A stretch of DNA of 64,000 nucleotides. It comes from Sphingomonas sp. OV641 (GTDB taxonomy: Bacteria > Pseudomonadota > Alphaproteobacteria > Sphingomonadales > Sphingomonadaceae). The DNA lies in the NCBI RefSeq assembly GCF_900109205.1, contig NZ_FNZB01000004.1, positions 62,001 through 126,000 on the forward strand, read 5' to 3'. The notes under the pieces were generated by a model. It was not told the DNA's origin. It worked only from the letters and a program-made list of their open reading frames with translations, and searched no databases. This document shows positions 25,814 to 35,504 of this stretch, piece by piece. A program made the position numbers and the translations under genes. The number at the start of each line of letters is the position of its first letter. Positions within the stretch are counted from its first letter, which is position 1.

Positions 25814-26563
25814 ATGAAAGCGGCACATCTCGCGGGGAAGCGCGTGCTCGTCACCGGCGGTGCCGGCGCAATTGGCCGCTCGGTCGCGGCGCGGTTCATC
25901 GGTCTTGGCGCGCGGGTGCTGATCGCGGATCGCGACGAGGCGGATCTGCGGCGCGCCACGGAGGAGATCGTGCTTCCCGCCCAAACCGGTCTGCTGGAGG
26001 CGGTGGCCGCCGATCTCGCCAGCAGCAGCGGCCTTGCCCATGTGTTCGCGCGCGTCGATGCCGGGCTGGGCGGGCTTGACCTGCTGGTCGCCTGCGCCGG
26101 GGTTGGCGCCGGCCCGCTGATGACCATGGCGGAGGCGGAGTGGCGCGCCGTGCTCGACAACAATCTGGTGAGCCATGTCGCCGCCGCGCAATGCGCGGTG
26201 GAGCGGATGCGCGTCGCCGGCGACCGGCAGGGGATGATCATCCTTGTCGGCTCGGCCAGCGTGCATCGCGCGGCGGCGGGTGACAGCGTGCTCAATGCCT
26301 CCAAGGGCGGGGTTGCCCTGTTTGCCGAAACGCTGCGCCGCGAACTGATCGCCGACGGCATCCGCGTCACGCTGATCGAGCCGGGCGCCACTGATTCCGC
26401 GCTTCAGCCGCTCCCGCCCGAGGAGCGCGCGCGCCAGGTGGAGGAACAGCGGATGCTGGATCCCGATCAGGTGGCGGACGCGATCCTCTTCGCCGCCACC
26501 CGCCCGCCCGGCGTCGACGTGGTGTCGCTGCGGATCGAGCCGTTGGCGCAACGCGCCTCCTGA
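25814..26563 (+). CDS. SDR-family protein lacking the catalytic tyrosine
   Basis: A 249-residue short-chain dehydrogenase/reductase. The cofactor site T-G-G-A-G-A-I-G (residues 14-21), A-C-A-G (93-96) and catalytic-type serines 147/149 are present. The usual Y-x-x-x-K reads L160-x-x-x-K164, so the proton-relay tyrosine is replaced by leucine. The A-D-R after the second strand suggests NAD(H). It may bind cofactor without normal redox activity, or use another residue. Confidence 0.85.
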   Translation: MKAAHLAGKRVLVTGGAGAIGRSVAARFIGLGARVLIADRDEADLRRATEEIVLPAQTGLLEAVAADLASSSGLAHVFARVDAGLGGLDLLVACAGVGAGPLMTMAEAEWRAVLDNNLVSHVAAAQCAVERMRVAGDRQGMIILVGSASVHRAAAGDSVLNASKGGVALFAETLRRELIADGIRVTLIEPGATDSALQPLPPEERARQVEEQRMLDPDQVADAILFAATRPPGVDVVSLRIEPLAQRAS

Positions 26564-26670
26564 GCGCGTCCCCGCGCGGGCACATTCGTTCGCGGGCAAT
26601 CATCTTGATGTGGAGCAGGGGGGCGAACCGCTTTTTATTCTGGTGCGTTGGCGCGTCCGGAGGCGAGAGG

Positions 26671-27162
26671 ATGACGCAGGAAGACGAACGCTGGATGCGC
26701 CGCGCGATCGAGATCGCCCGGTCCAAGGGGTCGCATCCCTCCACCGCGCCGCTCGGCTCGGTGATCGTGCTGGACGGGCGCGAGATCGCCGGCGAGCGCA
26801 ACCAGACGGAGGAGCTGCCCGACGCCACCGCCCATGCCGAAATGATGGCGATCCGCCGCGCGTGCGAGGGGATCGGCGATCAGGAACTGCGCGGCGCGAC
26901 GCTCTATTCCACGCTTCAGCCGTGCGGCATGTGCACCATGGCCTCGATCTGGTCCAAGGTCGGCCGGGTGGTCTATGGCGCGGGGCGCGACGACGTGCAC
27001 GAAATGTATTTCGAGGCGCGCCATGTCGACACGCTGTCGTTCATCGCCGATGCCTATCGCGACGACATCGTGATTGAGGGCGGGTGCCTCGCCGCCGAAT
27101 GCGCCACGCTTTATTATCCGCCCGGTGCCGATCTGCCGGCGGACGAACAGGCCAATCTGTGA
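26671..27162 (+). CDS. Nucleoside/guanine deaminase (CDA fold)
   Basis: A 163-residue zinc deaminase. The catalytic H55-A-E57 and the zinc cysteines in P84-C-G-M-C88 are intact. It probably deaminates a free purine or pyrimidine. The sequence between the motifs resembles guanine deaminase/TadA relatives, but M-C-T-M after the second motif and the length do not identify the substrate. AGGCGAGAGG precedes the ATG. Confidence 0.88.
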   Translation: MTQEDERWMRRAIEIARSKGSHPSTAPLGSVIVLDGREIAGERNQTEELPDATAHAEMMAIRRACEGIGDQELRGATLYSTLQPCGMCTMASIWSKVGRVVYGAGRDDVHEMYFEARHVDTLSFIADAYRDDIVIEGGCLAAECATLYYPPGADLPADEQANL

Positions 27163-27206
27163 ACCCGTCCCCATCTGTGGGCGCATCCCCATCTGAAAGC
27201 ACGCTG

Positions 27207-27407
27207 ATGCCCGATCCGTCCGCCCCGCTCGACATCAACGCCGCCTCCGCCGAGCAGATCGATGCCGTGCCCGCGCTTCAGGGCCATGGGTTCGAGATCG
27301 TCCGCTATCGCGAGGAACGGGGTCGCTTCACTGCGCTTCGCCAGCTGGAGGAAGTGCCCGGCATGGCGGGAAAAACGGCGGGCCTCGCGTCCGTGATCCG
27401 GTGCTGA
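27207..27407 (+). CDS. Helix-hairpin-helix protein (ComEA-like)
   Basis: A 66-residue protein. L-D-I-N-A-A-S-A-E-Q-I-D-A-V-P and E-V-P-G-M-A-G-K-T-A are the two halves of a ComEA-type helix-hairpin-helix that binds DNA non-specifically. It lacks the membrane anchor of true ComEA. It lies 44 bases after the deaminase gene, possibly in one transcript. Confidence 0.75.
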   Translation: MPDPSAPLDINAASAEQIDAVPALQGHGFEIVRYREERGRFTALRQLEEVPGMAGKTAGLASVIRC

Positions 27408-27447
27408 TCCGCGCGGCTCCGCTGTCCACCCGGCGGGATTTGGGCTA

Positions 27448-30400
27448 GTGGATCGGGCCATGGGAGAGCATCCAGCGGCGACGCCCGAGCTGACCGGCCT
27501 GATCGGAGGCGGGGAGGCCGGCGATCTCATCCGTGGCAGGAACTGGGGCGCCACGCCGCTTGGCCCGATCGATCGCTGGCCGGCGGAGCTGCGTGCCACC
27601 GTCCAGACGCTTCTCGCCTCGCCGGTGCCGATGGCGATATTGTGGGGCGGGGACGGCATCCTGCTCTACAACGATGGCTATGCCGAGGTGTGCGGCCCGC
27701 GCCATCCCGAAGCGCTGGGCGCCAGCGCGCTTGAGGTCTGGCCGGAGGCGCGCGCCTTCAACGAACGGGTGATCGAGGCGGGGCTCGCCGGGGAATCGCT
27801 GAGCTTCCACGCGCAGGAACTGGAATTGTGGCGCTTCGGCCGGCCCGAACAGGTCTGGATGGACCTTGAATATCTGCCGATCCGGGACACCGGCGGCCGG
27901 CCGATCGGTTCGCTCGCGATCGTCATGGATATCACCCTGCGGATCGAGGCGGAGCGGCGGCTGGAACGCAGCCGGGAAATGTACCGCTTCCTCGACGAGC
28001 TTGGCCAGGCGGTGGCGAACCTGCACGATGCCGATGAGGTGCTGCGCGTCACCACCTGCATGGTCGGCGTGCATCTTGGCCTGTCCAACTGCGCTTATGC
28101 CGATATGGATCCGGACGAGGACGGGTTCACCATTCGCGGTGACTGGCACGCGCCCGGCTCGCCCTCCATCATTGGCCATTACAGCCTCGCCGATTTCGGC
28201 CGGCTGGCGGTGCAGAAGCTGGGGGCGGGCGAGCCGCTGATCATCACCGACAATCTGTCCGAGCTGGCGCCGGAGGAAGCGCAGACCTTTCAGGACATCG
28301 GCATCGCCGCCACCATCTGCATGCCGCTGATCAAGAATGGGCGGCTGCGCGCGCTGATGGCGATCCACCACAAGGTGCCGCACGTCTGGAGCGATGACGA
28401 GCTGTTGCTGATCCGCCAGGTCACCGAACGGTGCTGGGCGCACATCGAGCGGGTCGGGGCGGAGGCGAACCTGCGCGCCAGCGAGGAACAATGGCGCCTC
28501 GCCATCGACGCGGCGGAAATCGGCCTGTGGGATGTGGACGAGGCGACCGGCACGCGCTTCTGGCAGCCGCGGGTGAAGGCGATGTTCGGCATCTCGCCCG
28601 ATCAGCCGATCACGCCGGAGGATTTCGCCGCCGGAGTCCACCCGGATGATCGTGACCGGATCGCCGCCGCGCTCGCCGCCGCCGCCGATCCTGACAGGCG
28701 CGCGCTGTACGACGTCGAATATCGCGCGGTCGGCAAGGAGGATGGCGTGGTCCGCTGGATCGCCGCCAAGGGGCGCGGCGTGTTCACCGACGGGCGCTGC
28801 GTGCGGGTGATCGGCACCGCGATCGACATCACCGAGCGCAAGCAGACCGAACAGGCGCTGCGCGACCTCAACGAAACGCTGGAGCGCCGCGTGGCGGAGG
28901 CGCTGGCCGAGCGTCAGCTGCTCGCCGATGTGGTGCAGAATACCACCGCGATCATCTTCGTCGTCGATACCGAATACCGCTGGCTGGCGGTCAACAAGGC
29001 CGGCGCGGCGGCTTTTGAATCCGTCTATGGCGTCACCCCGGCGGTGGGCGAATCCATGCTGGACGCGCTGGCGCATCTGCCGGAGGAGCGCGAGCATGTC
29101 CGCCGCTCCTGGGCGCGCGCGCTCGGCGGCGAGGAATTCACCGAGACCGAGACGTTCGGTGATCCCGCCCGCGCGCGTCGCTGCTTTCAGCTGAACTACA
29201 ATGTCATCCGCGATCCCGAGGGGCGGCAGATCGGCGCCTGCCAGATCGCGCATGACGTGACCGAGCGGATCGAGGAGCAGCACCGGCTGGCCGAGGCGGA
29301 GGAGCAGCTTCGCCAGGCGCAGAAGGTGGAGGCGCTCGGCCAGCTCACCGGCGGGGTCGCGCATGATTTCAACAATCTGCTCACCCCCATCATCGGCTCG
29401 CTCGACCTGCTCGTCCGCCGCGCGATCGGCAATGATCGCGAGCGGCAGCTGATCGCCGGCGCGCTGCATTCGGCGGAGCGCGCCCGCACGCTGGTGCAGC
29501 GCCTGCTCGCCTTCGCCCGCCGCCAGCCGCTCCAGCCCACCGCCATCGACGTGCACGCGCTCGTCACCGGCATGGGCGATCTGGTGGCGAGCACCATCGG
29601 CCCGCAGGTCAAGGTGGTGATCGAGGCGCCGGCGGATCTGCCGGCCGCGCGCGCCGATCACAATCAGGTGGAAATGGCGCTGCTCAATCTCGCGGTGAAC
29701 GCGCGCGATGCCATGCCGGACGGCGGCACGCTGCGCATCACCGCCGCGGCGCGCACGGTCGGCGAGGGGGAGGACGCGGGCGAGCTGAAGCCGGGCCGCT
29801 ACGTCATGGTGTCGGTCGCGGATACCGGCGTCGGCATGGACCCGGACACCGCCGCCCGCGCGATCGAGCCGTTCTTTTCCACCAAGGGGATCGGCAAGGG
29901 CACGGGGCTCGGCCTGTCGATGGTTCACGGCCTGGCGCGCCAGCTCGGCGGCGGCATCCGCATCTTCAGCCAGCCGGACCTTGGCACCAATGTGGAGCTG
30001 TGGCTGCCGATGGCGGAGGAAGCGGCCAATCCGCATCCGTCCGGCGGCGAGGATGCGGCGCCGCGCTCGGGCCGGCGCGGCAAGGCGCTGCTGGTGGATG
30101 ACGAGGATGCCGTGCGCACCGCCACCGCGCACATGCTGGAGGAAGCGGGCTTCACCGTGATCGAGGCCGCGTCCGGCGCCGCCGCGCTGCAGACCTTGGG
30201 CGCGCAGCCCGACATGGCGGTGCTCGTCACCGATCACCTGATGCCCGGCATGGACGGCACGCAGCTCGCCCGCCGCGCACGCGAAATCCGCCCCGGCCTG
30301 CCGTGCCTCATCGTCTCCGGCTATGCCGATGTCGAAGGCATCGCCCCCGACCTCCCCCGCCTCGCCAAGCCCTTCCGCGCCCAGGAACTGATCGAAACCC

Positions 30401-30474
30401 TGAACACCATCCTCCCCGCCGACCCCGCACGCGACCCCGCCCCCGACCCCGCCGAAGCATCCAATCAGGCATGA
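27448..30474 (+). CDS. Hybrid sensor histidine kinase (PAS-GAF-PAS-PAS-HK-REC)
   Basis: A 1008-residue soluble kinase. Domains: PAS (residues ~45-165), GAF (~180-340), PAS (~350-475), a coiled-coil link, PAS (~490-610), HisKA with H639 in [11 protein letters not shown], HATPase (~740-855, D-T-G-V-G-M-D and G-T-G-L-G-L-S) and a C-terminal receiver with D929. It begins with GTG, and an ATG 12 bases later is equally possible. No membrane segment is seen, so it senses a cytosolic cue. No partner regulator is adjacent. Confidence 0.9.
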   Translation: MDRAMGEHPAATPELTGLIGGGEAGDLIRGRNWGATPLGPIDRWPAELRATVQTLLASPVPMAILWGGDGILLYNDGYAEVCGPRHPEALGASALEVWPEARAFNERVIEAGLAGESLSFHAQELELWRFGRPEQVWMDLEYLPIRDTGGRPIGSLAIVMDITLRIEAERRLERSREMYRFLDELGQAVANLHDADEVLRVTTCMVGVHLGLSNCAYADMDPDEDGFTIRGDWHAPGSPSIIGHYSLADFGRLAVQKLGAGEPLIITDNLSELAPEEAQTFQDIGIAATICMPLIKNGRLRALMAIHHKVPHVWSDDELLLIRQVTERCWAHIERVGAEANLRASEEQWRLAIDAAEIGLWDVDEATGTRFWQPRVKAMFGISPDQPITPEDFAAGVHPDDRDRIAAALAAAADPDRRALYDVEYRAVGKEDGVVRWIAAKGRGVFTDGRCVRVIGTAIDITERKQTEQALRDLNETLERRVAEALAERQLLADVVQNTTAIIFVVDTEYRWLAVNKAGAAAFESVYGVTPAVGESMLDALAHLPEEREHVRRSWARALGGEEFTETETFGDPARARRCFQLNYNVIRDPEGRQIGACQIAHDVTERIEEQHRLAEAEEQLRQAQKVEALGQLTGGVAHDFNNLLTPIIGSLDLLVRRAIGNDRERQLIAGALHSAERARTLVQRLLAFARRQPLQPTAIDVHALVTGMGDLVASTIGPQVKVVIEAPADLPAARADHNQVEMALLNLAVNARDAMPDGGTLRITAAARTVGEGEDAGELKPGRYVMVSVADTGVGMDPDTAARAIEPFFSTKGIGKGTGLGLSMVHGLARQLGGGIRIFSQPDLGTNVELWLPMAEEAANPHPSGGEDAAPRSGRRGKALLVDDEDAVRTATAHMLEEAGFTVIEAASGAAALQTLGAQPDMAVLVTDHLMPGMDGTQLARRAREIRPGLPCLIVSGYADVEGIAPDLPRLAKPFRAQELIETLNTILPADPARDPAPDPAEASNQA

Positions 30475-30521
30475 TGCTAAATGGGAGGGGGGAGGGAAGC
30501 GCAGACTCCCCCAACCCCAAC

Positions 30522-31202
30522 CACCCCGGCGAAGGCCGGGGCCCAGCTGGGAAGGCCGGCGTAACAACCACAGCACCCGCCGCCGCAAAGCCTCCGCGCG
30601 ACTCCCCCCGTCATGCCGAACCCATCCCGGCATCCAGCAGCCCGCGAACCTCAACCGACCAAGTTCGCGGCACCATGGATCCCGGCGCAAGGCCGGGATG
30701 ACGCAGCATGTGGGGCGATCGCACGCTCCCCGCCGCGTGCCGTCAACAGCTCACGTCACCCGAAAACCCCACTCGACCAATTCCGCAAACCCAGTACCCC
30801 GGCGAAGGCCGGGGCCCAGTAGGGAAGGCCGGCGTAACAGCCGCAGCACCCGCCACCGCAAGTCCGCTCAACTGGACCCCGGCCTCCGCCGGGGAACAGC
30901 TAAGCTGTCCGAAGGGCCTACCCGCCCCATCGCCCAACCCTCAGCCGCCACCCCGGCGAAGGCCGGGGCCCAGCTGGGAAGGCCGGCGTGACAACCACAG
31001 CACCCGCCGCCGCAACACCTCCGCCCCGCGCCAACCGTCACGCCGAACCCATCCCGGCATCCAGCAACCCGCAAACTTCGACCCGACCGAGTTTGCGGCA
31101 CCATGGATCCCGGCGCAAGGCCGGGATGACGCGGCATGTGGGGCGATCGCACGTTCCCCGCCGCGTGCCGTCAACAGCTCACGTCACCCGAAAACCCCAC
31201 CC
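30522..31202. repeat. Direct duplication with ~428-bp period and palindromes
   Basis: The 732-bp gap after the hybrid kinase holds two similar blocks. CACCCCGGCGAAGG starts at 30522 and 30949, and CATGGATCCCGGCGC at 30674 and 31102. Each block contains the CCCCGGCGAAGGCCGGGG palindrome (also at 30797) and a GATCCCGGCGCAAGGCCGGGAT palindrome. No gene is present. Confidence 0.8.
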
Positions 31203-31206
31203 CCGA

Positions 31207-33537
31207 TCACTGCGTCGCGATGGCGATCTTCACCTGGTGCGCCAGATCGTCGAACTCCACGTCGCTGATATCCACCAGCACGCGCTTCAGCGTGCCGTTG
31301 AACCGCGCCGGGCTCGCGTAGAGATCCGACACCGGCGTGATCAGGTCGCACCCCACGTCGAAGCTCTCGCCCACCGTGAAGCGCGCGCCGACCTGCTTGT
31401 CGAACCGGCCCTCGCCCACGATCGTCTCGCCCAGGCGCAGCGTCGCCTTGCCGCCGGTGGCGAATTCGCCCTCCTTGTCGCAGGTGATCTGCACCGACAG
31501 CACATGGTGGCCGGCCGGGATCGGCGCGGTCGATTCCACGCGATAACGCTCGGTATTGAACCAGTTATGCTCCCAATACAGCTTCCCCGCCTTCATGAAG
31601 AAGCTGTAGCCGCCGGCCTCCCCGCCGCAGCAGACCAGCACGCCCTCGCCGCCGCCATCGGGGATGGTCACTTCCGCCGCGATCGTGTGATCGATGTTCT
31701 TGGTCGCGGGCGATGCCGCCTCGGGGATGCGCGTGGTGCCGGGCAGGTAGATGAACTGCTTCTTGCCGCGCAGGTAGCTCGGCTTCAGGTTCACGTCCGC
31801 GCGCTCCACGAAGCGGTCGTCCAGCGGCAGGACATTGTATTTCGCGGCTTCCGCCCAGAACATGTCCTGCAACTGGCGCAGCTTCTCCGGCTCCGCCTCG
31901 GCCAGGTCGTTCGCCTGGCTGAAGTCCTCGTCGATATGATAGAGTTCCCAGGCGTCGCTGTCGAAATCGGGGGAGGAGCCCGATGTCTGCCACGGCAGCT
32001 TGCCGTGCCGCGCGCCGGCCACCCAGCCGTCGTGATACAGCGCGCGATTGCCGAACATCTCGAAATATTGCGTGGTGCGCGTCGACGGCGCGGCCGCATC
32101 GTCCCAGCTATAGGCCATGCTGACGCCCTCGATCGGCTTTTGCGGCACGCCGTTGATCGAGATCGGCTCGGTCACGCCGGCCGCCTCCAGGATGGTCGGC
32201 ACGATGTCGATCGCATGGTGGAACTGGTCGCGCAGCCCGCCCCGGTCGGCGATCCGCCGGGGCCAGCTCATCACCAGCCCGTTGCGCGTGCCGCCGAAAT
32301 GCGAGGCGACCTGCTTGCACCATTGAAAGGGCGACGATCCGGCCCAGCACCACGGCACGGGATAATGGTTTTCGTGGTGGGTGCTGCCCAGCTCGTCGAT
32401 CACCTTCAGCATCTCCTCGACGCTGTCGACATAGCCGTGCTGGCTTTTCATGTTGTTGGCGGTGCCGTGCATCGATCCTTCGGCGCTTGGCCCGTTATCG
32501 CCCACGACATAGATGATCAGCGTGTCGTCGCGCAGGCCCATGGTCTCGATCGCGTCGATCAGCCGGCCGATCTGCGCATCGACATGCTCCAGGAACCCGG
32601 CGAACACTTCCTGCATCCGGGCGTAGAGCCTTTTCTCGTCGGCGCTGCATTCGTCCCAGGCCGGCATGGAATCGGGCCGCGGGGTCAGCACCGTTCCTTC
32701 GGGCACCACGCCCAGCTTGATCTGCCGCGCCAGCGTTTCCTCGCGCACCTTGTCCCAGCCCTGGTCGAACTTGCCCTTGTATTTGTCGGCATAATCCTTG
32801 GGGCTGTGGTGCGGCGCATGGGCCGCGCCCGGCGCCCAATAGCAGAAGAAGGGCTTGTCCGGCGCACCCGCCTTCTGGCTGCTGATCCAGGCGATCGCCT
32901 TGTCCGCCATGGCGGCGCTCAGGTGATAATTGTCGTCGCCTTCCGGCTTTTCGATCGGCAGCGTGTTCTCGAACAGCGGCGGATCCCAATTGTTGGTTTC
33001 CCCGCCCTGGAAGCCGTAGAAATATTCAAAGCCATGGCCCGTCGGCCAGCGATCGAACGGCCCCGCCGGGCTAGTCTCGAAATCGGGCGTATTGTGCCAT
33101 TTGCCGAAGGCGGCGGTGTTGTAATTGTTCATCCGCATGGTCTGCGCCACGCAGGCGGCATTTTCCGGCCAGCGCCCGTCATAGCCGGGAAAGCCGGTGG
33201 CCAGCTCCATGATGATGCCGGTATGCACCGAATGGTGGTTGCGCCCCGACAGGATCGCCGCGCGCGTCGGCGAGCAGAGCGCGGTGGTGTGGAACCGGTT
33301 ATAGCGCACGCCCTCCTTGGCCAGCTTCTCCAGCGTCGGCGTGCTCACTGGCCCGCCAAAGGTGGCAGCATGGCCGAACCCCACATCGTCCAGCAGGATC
33401 AGCAGCACGTTGGGCGCGCCCTCGGGCGCCTTGGGCACATCGGGGATCACCGGCTGGGAATCGACATAGGTGCGGCCCACCCGCCCGGTGAAATGCGTGT
33501 CGGTCTGCGGATAGGGGAGGATCGTCCTGGTCATCAT
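31207..33537 (-). CDS. Type I sulfatase (arylsulfatase)
   Basis: A 776-residue sulfatase. The formylglycine signature C88-S-P-T-R with downstream S-G-R is intact. The metal residues L-L-D-D (about residues 49-51) and G-D-N-G-P-S in the later half fit the alkaline-phosphatase superfamily. It is much longer than minimal sulfatases because of a C-terminal beta domain (about 630-776). No signal peptide is seen, so it may be cytosolic. It releases sulfate from aryl or alkyl sulfate esters and needs a formylglycine-generating enzyme that is not in this window. Confidence 0.93.
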   Translation of the reverse strand: MMTRTILPYPQTDTHFTGRVGRTYVDSQPVIPDVPKAPEGAPNVLLILLDDVGFGHAATFGGPVSTPTLEKLAKEGVRYNRFHTTALCSPTRAAILSGRNHHSVHTGIIMELATGFPGYDGRWPENAACVAQTMRMNNYNTAAFGKWHNTPDFETSPAGPFDRWPTGHGFEYFYGFQGGETNNWDPPLFENTLPIEKPEGDDNYHLSAAMADKAIAWISSQKAGAPDKPFFCYWAPGAAHAPHHSPKDYADKYKGKFDQGWDKVREETLARQIKLGVVPEGTVLTPRPDSMPAWDECSADEKRLYARMQEVFAGFLEHVDAQIGRLIDAIETMGLRDDTLIIYVVGDNGPSAEGSMHGTANNMKSQHGYVDSVEEMLKVIDELGSTHHENHYPVPWCWAGSSPFQWCKQVASHFGGTRNGLVMSWPRRIADRGGLRDQFHHAIDIVPTILEAAGVTEPISINGVPQKPIEGVSMAYSWDDAAAPSTRTTQYFEMFGNRALYHDGWVAGARHGKLPWQTSGSSPDFDSDAWELYHIDEDFSQANDLAEAEPEKLRQLQDMFWAEAAKYNVLPLDDRFVERADVNLKPSYLRGKKQFIYLPGTTRIPEAASPATKNIDHTIAAEVTIPDGGGEGVLVCCGGEAGGYSFFMKAGKLYWEHNWFNTERYRVESTAPIPAGHHVLSVQITCDKEGEFATGGKATLRLGETIVGEGRFDKQVGARFTVGESFDVGCDLITPVSDLYASPARFNGTLKRVLVDISDVEFDDLAHQVKIAIATQ

Positions 33538-33987
33538 GCTCTCCGATCGGGGCGGGGCGAAGCAGGGGAGGGGTGCCGCCGGTCGATGCAGCCGTCCGGA
33601 CCCCCGCGACCGGGGGGAGCGTGATCAGGGTCGCGCGGCGGACAGGCTGCATCTGCGCCGAACCCTAGCGCCCGCCCGCCAGGCTCAAATCGGTGTAAAC
33701 CCGCAAACCCGCCCCGCCTCACCCCCGAACCTGCCGAAGGATCAAAGCCGCCCGCCTCACCCCCCGCTGTCCGTTGGCCGGGGCTGGCTCGAAGTGCCCA
33801 ATCCCCGTCATTCCCGCGAAGGCGGGAATCCATAAACGCAGCGCCCGCTTCTCTCGTGAGGTCCAAAGTTTATGGATCCCCGCCTCCACGGGGATGACGA
33901 TAGAGAGAGTGGCAGAAGTCGCCCACTTTTGGTCATTGGCGGCCCGCAATGGGCCGCCAATAGCCGTCATTCGGTGCGGCTCAGCTC
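33538..33987. other. Gap holding a composite inverted repeat
   Basis: 450 bp with no credible gene. Its main feature is the 92-bp palindromic element at 33807-33898. Confidence 0.5.
33807..33898. repeat. Composite palindrome with 31-bp arms
   Basis: The left arm 33807-33837 (GTCATTCCCGCG...CATAAAC) and right arm 33868-33898 (GTTTATGG...GGGGATGAC) are inverted copies with a few mismatches around a 30-bp loop. Each arm has its own small hairpin. It looks like a paired REP element or a small non-autonomous mobile element. Confidence 0.75.
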
Positions 33988-34842
33988 CTACGCGGCCTTG
34001 TAGCGGAAGACGATCAATAGGCCGGCGACCACCATGCCGAGACCGATAAGCATGAGCGCTGACATCGGATTACCCAGGATCGCCCAGTCCATTGCGGCTG
34101 TCACGCCGGGAACCAGGTAAAAGAGGCTGGTGACGTTCACCAGATTGCCGCGTGCAATGAGCTTGTAGAGCAGGAACGTGGTGCCGACGGAGATCACGAT
34201 CGCGAGCCACAGGACCGGCATCACGAACCCTACGTCCCACGAGCCGTAGCATGCACCGAAAGGTGCGACCGCACCGGCGAACGCAAGTCCGACTGCGTAT
34301 TGTGTCGGCAGCACCACCCACGGAGCCTGCTTCTCACGCTTCTGAAGGATCGAGCCTGCGGTTATGCCGAGCAGCGAGAGCGCGGCGAACGCCAGCCCCA
34401 GCAGGTCGAACTGCATTGACATAAGCCCATCCGAAACGACCAGCGCGAGACCCACGAGGGCAAATACAAGCCCGAGGAGGCGCGGCACCGTCACACGCTT
34501 CTCAGTCAGAAAAATCGTGAGGATCGGCTGCACCCCAAGAAGCGTCGCCAGCGCTCCCGGTGTGATCCCGTTATCCAGAGCCAAGAGGTAGCAAGCAGAG
34601 TAGAGGCCGGCGATGAGGAAGCCGATCAGGGCATTGCGGAGCCGGGTGCCGCGCTCCGGCACCAGCGTACCATTCCAAGCCGCTACGCTAATTAGGATCG
34701 CAAGTGCAATCCCGTAGCGGAGGACAAGAAGGGCAAATGGAGAGCCGTGCCGCAGGCCGATCTCGGACACTATGGCGCCGCTGCTCCACAGCAGGACAAA
34801 CGCCGTGGTCGGCAGGAGCGCCGACACATAACGATTAAACAT
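33988..34842 (-). CDS. EamA/DMT-family transporter
   Basis: A 284-residue inner-membrane protein with about ten hydrophobic helices in two similar halves, as in RhaT/YdcZ-like drug/metabolite transporters. L-L-W-S-S-G is the early signature and R-Y-G-I-A the first-loop motif. The substrate is unknown, probably a metabolite or amino acid exported from the cell. Its composition is less GC-biased than its neighbours (33 of 60 bases are G/C in 34561-34620), so it may be a later acquisition. Confidence 0.85.
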   Translation of the reverse strand: MFNRYVSALLPTTAFVLLWSSGAIVSEIGLRHGSPFALLVLRYGIALAILISVAAWNGTLVPERGTRLRNALIGFLIAGLYSACYLLALDNGITPGALATLLGVQPILTIFLTEKRVTVPRLLGLVFALVGLALVVSDGLMSMQFDLLGLAFAALSLLGITAGSILQKREKQAPWVVLPTQYAVGLAFAGAVAPFGACYGSWDVGFVMPVLWLAIVISVGTTFLLYKLIARGNLVNVTSLFYLVPGVTAAMDWAILGNPMSALMLIGLGMVVAGLLIVFRYKAA

Positions 34843-35504
34843 TGGATTTCACCTGATGAACGTCGTGAGGCCCGCCCTTCGAGCGCGGGCAGTGCACCGG
34901 CAGTTAGCCGGCGTGGATCGACGCAGATGGCGGAGGTGCGCCGACGCGGCCGATCCGTTCAGTCCCTTCAGGCGGTGGCGGTGCGGACGCACGCGCGAAC
35001 AGGTCTGCTGCACCGATCTGGTTATGGCGGCCGTTCGCGAACATGTGGCGGTGATAAGCCCGCCCTATCAGGCACGCAAGCCGTCAGGGCAGCTTATAAC
35101 AATCTCAGCCCAGAAGCTGCCGGGCCGCTTCCCTCCCACTTCCGGTCGTCCACGATCGCCGAACCATCTCCTGAAAGCCGACCGGCAAGGGCGAGACCTG
35201 CGCCCATCCACCGCGTCATCCCGGCCTTGTGCCGGGATCCAGTGTTCCGCGAACCGGGCGGCGTGAAAGTGTGCGGTGCGGTCGATGCCGGGGCCGGCCC
35301 GGCATGACGCAGCGAGCGCCGCAGCAGGCTCGCACCAAAGCCGGGTGATCGCCGCCGCGTCGCGCCGTCAGCGCCTTCTCCACGGCCGCGGCGCCGGAGC
35401 GCATCGCGCCCGATCCGCGCCTCTCCCCCGTTCGCGCCGAGCCCGCCCGGGCACGTGCCGCCAGCATCCCGCACCGCCACAAGGCAGACGCGCGGCGCGC
35501 CCGA
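34843..35504. other. Gap without recognised gene
   Basis: 662 bp. The open frames here have no ribosome sites or recognisable protein. A GTCATCCCGGCC...GCCGGGATCC palindrome lies at 35214-35240. The part next to the transporter shares its lower GC and could be decayed flanking DNA. Confidence 0.45.

Noticed and set aside
27445..30690. 1081-residue minus-strand frame opposite the hybrid kinase
   Set aside because: Antisense shadow. The kinase domains on the plus strand are unambiguous.
30988..33624. 878-residue plus-strand frame opposite the sulfatase
   Set aside because: Antisense shadow of a gene with an intact sulfatase signature. It also runs through the repeat block.
34843..35504. Possible decayed gene upstream of the EamA transporter
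   Set aside because: No frame gave a recognisable protein fragment, so it was left as a gap.
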